Below are positions 1-6,839 of a stretch of DNA of 21,834 nt, piece by piece. The stretch is from an uncultured bacterium (lineage in GTDB: Bacteria > Actinomycetota > Coriobacteriia > Coriobacteriales > Coriobacteriaceae): NCBI GenBank assembly GCA_905215755.1, contig CAJMRE010000032.1:1-21834 (forward strand), given 5' to 3'. The notes beneath the pieces are model-generated. The model saw only the letters and a program-made list of their open reading frames with translations, searched no databases and was not told where the DNA came from. Positions within the stretch are counted from its first letter, which is position 1; each line of letters opens with the position of its first letter. A program made the position numbers and the translations under genes.

Positions 1-13
1 AAAACTCAACAAG

Positions 14-184
14 CTATCTCTGTGCGCGTTTGCCCTGCTGGTCGCGATGCTGTTTAAGCATCGCGCGCTCCTTGCGTTCGGCCCTTTTGCCCTTAATGGC
101 CGTGACCACAAAGTAGATGACCGCGGCGGCAACGATTGCGCCCACGCACAGGCCAATCGAGCCAAACATTGCTGTCAATTCCAT
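14..184 (-). CDS. small single-pass membrane protein, 56 aa
   Basis: This short gene starts at ATG 184 and ends with TAG at 14-16. A good ribosome site (AGAGGTGA) lies about 6 nt before the start, which is the main reason to believe it. The product begins MELTAMFGSIGLCVG. It has one hydrophobic segment at about residues 6-30, followed by a strongly basic cytoplasmic-looking tail rich in Lys, Arg and Gln (about residues 31-56). This layout predicts a membrane-anchored protein with the N-terminus outside and a charged tail inside. I do not recognise the family and assign no function. It is divergent from the TIM-barrel gene at 376. What lies downstream is cut off by the window edge. Confidence 0.7.
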   Translation of the reverse strand: MELTAMFGSIGLCVGAIVAAAVIYFVVTAIKGKRAERKERAMLKQHRDQQGKRAQR

Positions 185-375
185 ACCGCGTCACCTCTCT
201 TTTAAACGGGACTTTCAAGATAGCACCTCGATCCTCGCCACCACAGCTCCTTCACGTTCTCCCGCCCTTCGGTCTAACGGATGGTGCGGCGGGGAAAAAT
301 CAACTCGTCAAACGATTTAGCATTCGCAATTCCGGCTGCATCGCGCCGGCCACCATCGCATAGAATCGAGCCTCC

Positions 376-1467
376 ATGGATACCCTCAACGACCTAAACG
401 AACGCGTCGACGCCTTTGTCGGCACCAGCTCCTTCGACACGCCTGCCGCGACAAACGACCAAGCTCCCATCGATGTACCCGCCGAGGTTCACGAGGACAT
501 CGTCGCCTCGGTCGATTTCTCCGAGGTCGAGCTCGCAGACGAGTTCACCGAGCCCCAGGTAGCCGTGACCCCCAACGGACTGCTCCCCATGGAGCCCCTG
601 CCCATCGACGGACGTCTGCGCAAGGCTGCTCTTCGCATGCCCGACGAGATCGAGGAGGCCAGCGGCTTCACGCTCTTCGGCCGCCGCATCAAGTCGCTCA
701 TTTACACCACCGATGTCGCGGTTATCCGCAACTCCAACGCCGATGCCGTTTTTGCGGTCTACCCTTTCACGCCGCAGCCCGCCATTACGCAAGCGCTGCT
801 GACCGTCGCCGAGTGCCCGGTCTTTGTAGGCGTGGGCGGCGGAACTACGACCGGTAAGCGCTCCGTGCAGATGGCAGCCGTCTCCGAGATGCAGGGCGCG
901 GCGGGCTGCGTGGTCAACTCCCCCGCCACTGCCGAGATGGTCGAGCACATCACCAACATCGCCGACATCCCCGTCATCGCCACGGTCGTTCGCTGCGACG
1001 ACGATGCTCACGCCAAGGTGCGCGCCGGAGCCAAGATTCTCAACATCGCCGCCGGCAAGAACACGCCCCAGGTCCTACGCGAGCTGCGCGAGCACTATCC
1101 CAACCTGCCGCTCATCGCACCGGGCGGCAAGACGCCCGAGAGCATCCGTGAAACCATCGCCGCCGGCGCCAACGCCATCATCTGGACGCCGCCTTCGGCC
1201 CAGCAGCTACAGACCGACATGATGCAGCGTTATCGCAAGATGAAGGAAGACGCCACACCTGTCATCTCGCGCGACGATGTGCCCATTATCGACCAGGTCG
1301 CCGCCGCCGAGGTCAGCCAAGTCGAGAACATGAATCCCGACGTGCCGATTCCCGACGAAGTCATCGAGCGCGTCGCTTCGATCCACGAGCGCGTCGAGGA
1401 GCATCGCGCCAATCGCGGCCTCAAGCCATCACTGCACGGCTTCTTCTTCCGCGGAAAGAAACGTTAG
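376..1467 (+). CDS. TIM-barrel-like conserved protein of unknown function, 363 aa
   Basis: The central part (about residues 95-275) reads like a phosphate-binding beta/alpha barrel. It has repeated short hydrophobic strands, a glycine-rich loop GVGGGTTTGKR at about 152-162, LIAPGGKTPESI at about 246-257, and GANAIIWTPPS at about 264-274. These resemble the phosphate-gripping loops of KDPG-aldolase or NanE-type barrels. Close relatives in Firmicutes are, as I recall, labelled only 'hydrolase', so the reaction is unknown. The protein has an acidic, low-complexity N-terminal extension of about 80 residues and a charged C-terminal tail (about 290-363) ending in FFFRGKKR. No clear Shine-Dalgarno precedes ATG 376. 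A TAGAAT box at 361-366 sits 9 nt before the start, so the message could be leaderless. A strong terminator follows at 1480. Confidence 0.75.
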   Translation: MDTLNDLNERVDAFVGTSSFDTPAATNDQAPIDVPAEVHEDIVASVDFSEVELADEFTEPQVAVTPNGLLPMEPLPIDGRLRKAALRMPDEIEEASGFTLFGRRIKSLIYTTDVAVIRNSNADAVFAVYPFTPQPAITQALLTVAECPVFVGVGGGTTTGKRSVQMAAVSEMQGAAGCVVNSPATAEMVEHITNIADIPVIATVVRCDDDAHAKVRAGAKILNIAAGKNTPQVLRELREHYPNLPLIAPGGKTPESIRETIAAGANAIIWTPPSAQQLQTDMMQRYRKMKEDATPVISRDDVPIIDQVAAAEVSQVENMNPDVPIPDEVIERVASIHERVEEHRANRGLKPSLHGFFFRGKKR

Positions 1468-1479
1468 CCGCAACAGCAA

Positions 1480-1517
1480 GGCCCGCCCCACAAACGTGAG
1501 GCGGGCCGTTTTCGTTT
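1480..1517 (+). terminator. rho-independent terminator after the TIM-barrel gene
   Basis: The arms GGCCCGCC (1480-1487) and GGCGGGCC (1500-1507) pair perfectly and are followed by GTTTTCGTTT. It lies 13 nt after the TAG stop of the plus-strand gene, and it faces the convergent degV-like gene. Read on the minus strand the hairpin has no T-run, so it mainly serves the plus strand. Confidence 0.85.
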
Positions 1518-1548
1518 GAGCAATCACGCAGCGACGTGATGAGCCAAG

Positions 1549-2439
1549 TTAATCCACGCGCTTGTCGCCCATAAAGAAGAGCGCCACCGTACCAGGTCCG
1601 GTATGCGAGCCAATCAGAGTACCGATGTCATTGATCTCAATCTTGCCTTTAAGCTGCGGAACCTGTTCCTCAATCAGCGCCGCAACTGCCTCGGCATCCT
1701 CGCGGCACGCCGAGTGCGACATGATGCACTTACCCGAATAATCCACACCGTCCTGCACGTGTGCCATCATGGTCTTGGCCATCTCGGAAATCGCGCGCTT
1801 CTTAGTGCGAATCTTCTCACGTGGCGACAGCTTGCCGTCGCAATCGACCGTCATAAGCGGGCAAATCTTAAGCGCCGTGCCGATGATCGCACTCGCAGCC
1901 GAAATGCGACCGCCTCGTAGGTAGCTCGACAGATCGGTCGAGAAGAACCAGTGGTGCAAGTTGAGCTTGTGCTCCTCGATCCAGGCAGCCGTCTCGTCGA
2001 GTGAAGCCCCGCTATCGCGCACGTCGGCGGCATATTCCAGCAACAGGCCAAAGCCCGAAGACGCCGCCAGCGAATCGATGACGCGCACCTTGCCGCCCCG
2101 GGGATAGCGATCCGCGAGCATCTGCGCCGCGACGCAGGCCGATCCATACGTGCCCGAAATACCCGACGACAACGCCAGGTGCAGCACGTCTTTACCCTCG
2201 GCAACAAACGGCTCCCAAAACTCCTCGTACTCACCCGCGCTCACCTGAGACGTCTTGGGCATGGCGCCCGCGGCAATCTGGGCAAAAAACTCGTCCGGCG
2301 TAATCGACTGATACAGATCGTCCGTATGGACAACATCGTCGATCTCGTAATGAAAACACACGACAGGGATATTGCGCGACGCAAAGAACTCACGGGTTCG
2401 GTCGGCGGCGGATTCACAGGTCAGGACAAAATCACTCAT
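1549..2439 (-). CDS. DegV family protein (fatty-acid-binding fold), 296 aa
   Basis: This is a full-length DegV-family protein; members are typically about 280-300 aa. Visible hallmarks are PKTSQVSAGEY near residues 61-71, the SSGISGTYGSA loop at about 91-101, SSYLRGGRIS at 171-180, and a C-terminal GSHTGPGTVALFF at 277-289. Family members bind a long-chain fatty acid, and in Gram-positives the related FakB proteins hand it to the kinase FakA for phosphorylation. No fakA-like gene is visible here, so the FakB role is only possible. I chose ATG 2439 because AAGGAG lies 6 nt upstream; the earlier ATG at 2457 has no ribosome site. The gene converges on the gene ending at 1467. Confidence 0.9.
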   Translation of the reverse strand: MSDFVLTCESAADRTREFFASRNIPVVCFHYEIDDVVHTDDLYQSITPDEFFAQIAAGAMPKTSQVSAGEYEEFWEPFVAEGKDVLHLALSSGISGTYGSACVAAQMLADRYPRGGKVRVIDSLAASSGFGLLLEYAADVRDSGASLDETAAWIEEHKLNLHHWFFSTDLSSYLRGGRISAASAIIGTALKICPLMTVDCDGKLSPREKIRTKKRAISEMAKTMMAHVQDGVDYSGKCIMSHSACREDAEAVAALIEEQVPQLKGKIEINDIGTLIGSHTGPGTVALFFMGDKRVD

Positions 2440-2467
2440 ATGAGGCTCCTTACTCATTGCTGCGCAA

Positions 2468-2476
2468 ATTATCGCA
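2468..2476 (-). promoter_or_regulatory. candidate extended -10 promoter of the degV-like gene
   Basis: Read on the minus strand, TGCGATAAT matches an extended -10 element (TGn followed by a hexamer one base from TATAAT). It would give a leader of roughly 20 nt before the start at 2439. No good -35 is visible at the usual distance. Confidence 0.4.
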
Positions 2477-2702
2477 CAGTGAGCCTACATACGGTACATA
2501 TGTCCACTATTTACCAAATCGAACCAAAAATAGCGAACATCTTTACCACCATCGTCTCCACCGACCCCACGCATAAATATCTGAGAAAACGCCCTCTGTC
2601 GTCTCCACTCAACCGCCATATCTACCTCAACTAAATCGATTTACCAAACCGTTCAGCCGACAATTCAACCGCTGGCGCAAAATCGAAACAAAAGCGGCGC
2701 AT

Positions 2703-2732
2703 ACTGATAAACGTTTGACGCTGTTTATCAGT
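2703..2732. repeat. perfect 10-bp inverted repeat in the fbp leader
   Basis: The arms ACTGATAAAC (2703-2712) and GTTTATCAGT (2723-2732) are exact reverse complements around a 10-nt spacer. The repeat ends 27 nt before the fbp start codon. It could be an operator for a dimeric regulator, or an RNA hairpin in the 5' leader. It lacks a GC-rich stem, so a terminator is unlikely. Confidence 0.7.
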
Positions 2733-2759
2733 TTTACCAGCTCCATCGGAAGGTGTTTC

Positions 2760-4676
2760 ATGGTCGCATTCGATCGCAACCCGCAAGACTTCAAGTATCT
2801 GCGCCTGCTGTCGAGACAGTTCCCCACCGAACAATCCGCGTTTACCGAAATTATCAACCTCTCGGCCATCCTCAACCTGCCCAAAGGCACCGAGCATTTT
2901 ATGAGCGACGTGCACGGCGAGTACGAAGCCTTTATGCACATCCTCAACAACTGCTCGGGCGTCGTGCGCGAACATGTCGACGAGATCTTTGGCGACACGC
3001 TCACCTTTGACGAAAAGGGCGAGCTGTGCACGCTCATCTACTACCCGCGCGAGAAGATCGAGCTGGTCCGCAGCCAGCGCGAGGACTCGCCAACCTGGTA
3101 CAAGACGATGCTTGACCAGCTCATCATGGTCGCACGCTCGCTTTCGAGCCGCTACACGCGCTCCAAGGTGCGTAAGGCCATCCCGCGCGATTACGCCTAC
3201 ATCATCGACGAGTTGTTGCACACGCATCCGGACGAGAACAACTATCGCGTGCGCTATCACGAGCGCATCGTGGAGTCCATCCTGGAGACCGCCAGCGCCG
3301 ACGACTTTATCGAGTCGCTCGCCTCACTCATCAAGCGCCTGGCCGTCGACCACCTGCACCTGGTGGGCGATATCTTCGACCGCGGCGGCGGCGCGGCCAA
3401 GATTATGGACCGCCTGCTCACCTACCATTCGCTCGACATCCAGTGGGGCAACCACGACCTGCTGTGGATGGGTGCTGCGGCCGGTGAGCCCGCCTGCATC
3501 GCCACGGTGTTGCGCAACAACCTACGCTACGACAACTACGAGATCCTTGAGAACGATTACGGTATCTCGCTGCGTGAGCTTGTCGCCTTTGCCGATGCTA
3601 CCTACACCGCCGGTGAGTCCATCACCCCGCTGATCAAGGCCATCAACGTGCTGCTCTTTAAGCTCGAGGGCCAGATTATCCAGCGCCACCCCGAGTTCGA
3701 TATGACCGACCGCCTGTTACTCGACAAGATCGATCACGACACCGGCACGGTCACGCTCGCCGACGGCAGCGTGTGGCCGCTCACGACCAACGACTTCCCC
3801 ACCGTCGACCCGGCGGACCCCTATACGCTCACACCCCAGGAGCAGCACATCATCGACAAGCTCGTGTCCGAGTTTGTCACCGCCGATCACCTGCATCGCC
3901 ATATCGATTTCCTCTATTCCCATGGCTCGATGTACAAGGTCGCCAACGGCAACCTGCTCTTCCACGGCTGCGTTCCGCTCAACGAAGACGGCACCTTTAG
4001 CAGCATGAACTGCTTGGGCACCTGGCACGCTAGCCGCGATTATCTCGATTTTTGTGACCGCATCGCCCGCCGCGCCTGGCGCGTGGGCGACCGCGACGCT
4101 CTCGACTGGATGTGGTACCTGTGGATTGGCTTTAACTCACCCGCCAGCGGACGCCTGGTGCGCACCTTTGAGCGCGCCTATATCGCCGATAAGAGCACCT
4201 GGGTCGAGCCGATGGACCCGTACTTTACGCTTACCAAGTCGCCCTCGGTCTGCGATGACATCATGCGCGAGTTTGGCGTCGCGCCCATGGCATGCTCGCC
4301 GACCGGCCACATCGTCAACGGCCACACGCCCGTTAAAACCACCAAGGGCGAGCAGCCCATTCGCGCCGAGGGCAAGCTGCTGGTCATCGATGGCGGCTTC
4401 TGCCGCGCTTACCATCCCAAGACGGGTATCGCCGGCTATACGCTCATCTCGAGCTCGCGCGGCTGCCGCCTCAAGTCGCACCGGGCCTTTACGACGGTTG
4501 CCGAGGCACTCACGCGCAACGTGGACATCGAAAGCGAGACCAACCGTTTTGACCAAGCAGACCGTCGCCGCATGGTGAGCGACACCGATACTGGCGCCAA
4601 GATTCGCAGCCAAATCCAGGATCTGCGCCAGCTGCTCGATGCATATAGAAACGGTGCTATCGAGGAGCGCGTCTAG
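2760..4676 (+). CDS. fbp: fructose-1,6-bisphosphatase, class III
   Basis: This enzyme removes the 1-phosphate from fructose 1,6-bisphosphate, the committed step of gluconeogenesis, in the cytoplasm. The 638-aa length fits class III (FBPase_2) enzymes of Firmicutes and Actinobacteria, which are built on a metallophosphatase core. Metal and catalytic motifs are in order: SDVHGEYEAF (about 49-58), GDIFDRGG (203-210) and GNHDLLWMG (230-238). Later come HGCVPLNEDG and a C-terminal GHTPVKTTKGEQP followed by VIDGGFCRAY. I chose ATG 2760 because GGAAGG lies 6 nt upstream. The frame stays open to an earlier ATG at 2715, which would start inside the inverted repeat and has no ribosome site. The next gene, gtrA-like, follows after about 80 nt on the same strand. 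Confidence 0.95.
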   Translation: MVAFDRNPQDFKYLRLLSRQFPTEQSAFTEIINLSAILNLPKGTEHFMSDVHGEYEAFMHILNNCSGVVREHVDEIFGDTLTFDEKGELCTLIYYPREKIELVRSQREDSPTWYKTMLDQLIMVARSLSSRYTRSKVRKAIPRDYAYIIDELLHTHPDENNYRVRYHERIVESILETASADDFIESLASLIKRLAVDHLHLVGDIFDRGGGAAKIMDRLLTYHSLDIQWGNHDLLWMGAAAGEPACIATVLRNNLRYDNYEILENDYGISLRELVAFADATYTAGESITPLIKAINVLLFKLEGQIIQRHPEFDMTDRLLLDKIDHDTGTVTLADGSVWPLTTNDFPTVDPADPYTLTPQEQHIIDKLVSEFVTADHLHRHIDFLYSHGSMYKVANGNLLFHGCVPLNEDGTFSSMNCLGTWHASRDYLDFCDRIARRAWRVGDRDALDWMWYLWIGFNSPASGRLVRTFERAYIADKSTWVEPMDPYFTLTKSPSVCDDIMREFGVAPMACSPTGHIVNGHTPVKTTKGEQPIRAEGKLLVIDGGFCRAYHPKTGIAGYTLISSSRGCRLKSHRAFTTVAEALTRNVDIESETNRFDQADRRRMVSDTDTGAKIRSQIQDLRQLLDAYRNGAIEERV

Positions 4677-4754
4677 CCCCACCCGTGGGGATTGGCTAAA
4701 CTTGCTAAGTTTGTCATCCCCGCGGCGCTTCGGCGCCAGCTTAAGGCAGGTACC

Positions 4755-5150
4755 ATGCAAAAGCTCCTTGCGCAGATTATGAAATTTGGCGTCGTCGGTG
4801 TCATTGCCACGGTTATCGACTTTGGCATTATGAATCTGCTCCACTACGGTCTGGGCCTCAACATCCTAATCGCCAACACCAGCGGCTTTATCATCTCACT
4901 CATCTTTAACTACCTCGCAAGCATGAAATACGTGTTTGCGCACAAGGAAGGCATGAGCCGCCGCCGCGAGTTCATCATCTTTGTCGTGCTGTCCGTGATC
5001 GGTTTGGTGCTCAACGATGGCATCGTGCTGGCGCTCAACGCCGGCCTGGGACTCGAGGCCAATATCGCCAAGATCTGTGCCACCGCGCTTGTCATGGTCT
5101 ACAACTTTGTGACCCGAAAAATCTTCCTGGAGGGCGACGAGACAAAATAG
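4755..5150 (+). CDS. GtrA-like four-helix membrane protein (copy 1), 131 aa
   Basis: GtrA-family proteins are small four-helix membrane proteins linked to moving lipid-linked sugars for cell-surface polysaccharides or glycosylation. Four hydrophobic segments are visible at about residues 10-30, 36-55, 72-93 and 101-119. The family-type motifs FNYLASMKYVF (51-61) and YNFVTRKIFLEG (116-127) are present. I chose ATG 4755, preceded by AAGGCAGGT. The frame extends upstream to a TTG at 4692, which would add an unlikely basic leader. The gene follows fbp and is closely similar to the next gene (5370): both share SMKYVF.H.EGMSR.REF and LSVIGL.LND. No glycosyltransferase is adjacent, so the substrate is unknown. 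Confidence 0.88.
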   Translation: MQKLLAQIMKFGVVGVIATVIDFGIMNLLHYGLGLNILIANTSGFIISLIFNYLASMKYVFAHKEGMSRRREFIIFVVLSVIGLVLNDGIVLALNAGLGLEANIAKICATALVMVYNFVTRKIFLEGDETK

Positions 5151-5176
5151 CTCGAAACCCCTGTAGCATTACGGCG

Positions 5177-5216
5177 CCCACGGACGACGCGCACTCAGCG
5201 CAGTATCGTCCGTGGG
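5177..5216 (+). terminator. hairpin after gtrA-like copy 1
   Basis: The arms CCCACGGACGA (5177-5187) and TCGTCCGTGGG (5206-5216) pair perfectly, with an inner GCGC/GCGC stem. It lies 26 nt after the stop of the first gtrA-like gene. The T-run is poor (TGTCGCTCGTTT), so this is either a weak terminator or an RNA-processing or stability hairpin. Confidence 0.5.
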
Positions 5217-5233
5217 TGTCGCTCGTTTACGGG

Positions 5234-5272
5234 CAAATTTTCAACGTTTGCGGATTAGCTCTTGAAAATTTG
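5234..5272. repeat. perfect 11-bp AT-rich inverted repeat between the gtrA-like genes
   Basis: CAAATTTTCAA (5234-5244) and TTGAAAATTTG (5262-5272) are exact reverse complements with a 17-nt spacer. It has no downstream T-run. Its place about 100 nt before gtrA-like copy 2 suggests an operator or a leader hairpin, but the function is unknown. Confidence 0.65.
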
Positions 5273-5369
5273 GCGAGTTCATATAGTTCTTGGCAAAGAC
5301 CTTACGTTTCCCTTGTAAAAGCTCTAAAGTATCCTCTGCTCGATTCATCAACGCATTGGATGTGATTAC

Positions 5370-5777
5370 GTGCGCAAGGCGCTGGCACAACCTCATACCA
5401 AGCAGTTCCTCAAGTTTGCCGTCGTGGGTCTTATCTCCTTTGGCATCGACTGGGGCATGCTCATTGCGCTCGTCGAGCTGTTCCACCTCGACTTTTTGAT
5501 GAGCACCACGGTTTCGTTTATCACGTCCGTCGTGGTCAACTACTGGCTCAGCATGAAGTACGTGTTCGACCACCGCGAAGGCATGAGCCGCAAGCGCGAG
5601 TTCACGATCTTCACCATCCTGTCGGTGATCGGCCTGGGCCTCAACGACCTGTACATGTTTGTGGGCGTCACGTTTTTGAGCATCGGCTACCAGGCCATGA
5701 AGGCCATCGCCACATTCCTCGTCACCTGGTACAACTACTTCAGCCGCCGCTTCTTCCTCGAGGGCGCACGGTCGTAG
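5370..5777 (+). CDS. GtrA-like four-helix membrane protein (copy 2), 135 aa
   Basis: This is a second GtrA-family protein, clearly paralogous to the gene at 4755-5150. Four hydrophobic segments lie at about residues 14-35, 42-60, 78-101 and 105-124. The conserved stretches VVNYWLSMKYVF (55-66) and YNYFSRRFFLEG (121-132) match the first copy. The best start is GTG 5370. The ribosome site is weak (GGATGTG upstream) and no in-frame ATG near the N-terminus is better. It probably acts in the cytoplasmic membrane in lipid-linked sugar movement; the two copies may work as a heteromer or serve different sugars. A strong terminator follows at 5804, and the separate hairpins between the copies suggest they may be transcribed independently. 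Confidence 0.88.
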   Translation: MRKALAQPHTKQFLKFAVVGLISFGIDWGMLIALVELFHLDFLMSTTVSFITSVVVNYWLSMKYVFDHREGMSRKREFTIFTILSVIGLGLNDLYMFVGVTFLSIGYQAMKAIATFLVTWYNYFSRRFFLEGARS

Positions 5778-5803
5778 TCGATTCACTATTTGCTTGAATG
5801 TAT

Positions 5804-5837
5804 AACCGGTTGGAATTCCCGTTCCAACCGGTTTTTT
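5804..5837 (+). terminator. rho-independent terminator after gtrA-like copy 2
   Basis: AACCGGTTGGAA (5804-5815) pairs perfectly with TTCCAACCGGTT (5822-5833) and runs into a T6 tract. It lies 27 nt after the stop codon of the second gtrA-like gene. Confidence 0.92.
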
Positions 5838-5876
5838 GTTTGCCGAGAGACCCGGCGATCCAGTCCCATTCGCATG

Positions 5877-5914
5877 AAAAACGGGCGGCTCGGATGTTGG
5901 TCCGAACCGCCCGT
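5877..5914 (-). terminator. rho-independent terminator of the DUF4430 operon
   Basis: On the minus strand, ACGGGCGG plus TCGGA pair with TCCGA plus CCGCCCGT (5881-5914, one mismatch), followed by a T5 run (5881-5877). It lies about 22 nt past the TAG stop at 5937 and closes the two-gene DUF4430 unit. It is placed tail to tail with the plus-strand terminator at 5804. Confidence 0.9.
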
Positions 5915-5936
5915 CTGGCGCGCTATGTCGAGGCCT

Positions 5937-6839
5937 CTAGTCTGTAACGTAATACCAGACTACGTTGTCGCCGTTTGAGAGAACGTAGTTACTACAGGCC
6001 GTCATGGGCGTTGTGCCGTTGACGGAATACATCCAGCCGCTCGTGCCGCCGTACTGTTTCTCGGCCAAACCACCAATCGCAGAAACATACGTGCCGTACG
6101 ATGAGCCGTGTGCGTTGACAGAAAGGCCCAGCGCGCACAGGGCATCGTAGACGGTAGCACCTTCGTTAAAGGTAAAGGTGCCACCAGAGGACACAGGATT
6201 GTCCACAGCGCTCGATGTGACCGAAACCGTCACCGTAACGTAGTTGGACTCCTGTGAGCCGCTCTGGCCGCCCGAGGAGGCGTTTCCACCATTAGAGGAT
6301 GAGGCTCCATCAGACGACTGGCCACCGCCCGAAGAAGCACCGCCAGACGCATTGGAAGTATCACTGGCTCCCGTATTTTGGGCAGCGGATTTATCGCCAG
6401 ACTTCTTGCCGCCCCGGTCCTCGGACTTCTTGCTATCCGAGTTTTTGTCCGATTCCTTGTTTGAAGACTCGGAATCGTCCTTGTCGTCGTTCGAACCCTT
6501 GGACTCATCTTTTGCGTCATTCGATGACTTGGAATCCTTGGAACTGGCCTCGCCCGAAGTCGTAGTCGAGCCAGACGCCTTGGTGTCCTTGGTGACGACG
6601 CTCTCCCCCGTCACGGTCTGAATGATCCAGTCGATGGACCAGGCACCGCTTGTGGAAGGATGGACGAAACCCAGCGAGACGACGATCAGAATGGTGCATG
6701 CAGCAGTCAGAACGCCGAGGAGCGCCTTGCGACGAGAGGTGGACGCCGCCGAAGCGGTGCCCTTTTGCTTTGGATCATCGAGCTGGATAAACGAGGAGTC
6801 GGGCTGTTGCCCGCTGGTCTCCTTGGGCTTATCGGGCAT
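5937..6839 (-). CDS. membrane-anchored DUF4430 (transcobalamin-like) protein, 300 aa
   Basis: The protein has a short cytoplasmic N-terminus and one membrane helix (about residues 39-58, after SRRK). A long Ser/Asp/Lys/Gly-rich spacer (about 85-198) follows, ending in one C-terminal DUF4430 domain (about 199-300). Domain signs are NEGATVYDAL, GGLAEKQYGGTSGWMYSVNG and the final NGDNVVWYYVTD. DUF4430 resembles the C-terminal beta domain of transcobalamin and intrinsic factor. The layout (N-terminus in, binding domain out) is opposite to its upstream partner, which is anchored at its C-terminus. Two Cys (about 235 and 282) could form a disulfide. I chose ATG 6839 with GGTGA 5 nt upstream; a GTG at 6848 is also in frame. 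It overlaps the end of the preceding gene by 11 nt, so translation is probably coupled and under the same riboswitch. Confidence 0.85.
   Translation of the reverse strand: MPDKPKETSGQQPDSSFIQLDDPKQKGTASAASTSRRKALLGVLTAACTILIVVSLGFVHPSTSGAWSIDWIIQTVTGESVVTKDTKASGSTTTSGEASSKDSKSSNDAKDESKGSNDDKDDSESSNKESDKNSDSKKSEDRGGKKSGDKSAAQNTGASDTSNASGGASSGGGQSSDGASSSNGGNASSGGQSGSQESNYVTVTVSVTSSAVDNPVSSGGTFTFNEGATVYDALCALGLSVNAHGSSYGTYVSAIGGLAEKQYGGTSGWMYSVNGTTPMTACSNYVLSNGDNVVWYYVTD

Larger units (their letters stand above)
2440..2759. other. divergent intergenic region between the degV-like gene and fbp
   Basis: These 320 bases are more AT-rich than the flanking genes, and I see no gene in them. They hold the degV-side -10 candidate, a 12-bp palindrome TAAATCGATTTA at 2632-2643, and a long perfect inverted repeat at 2703-2732 just before fbp. 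A clear sigma-A promoter for fbp could not be picked by eye. Confidence 0.6.
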
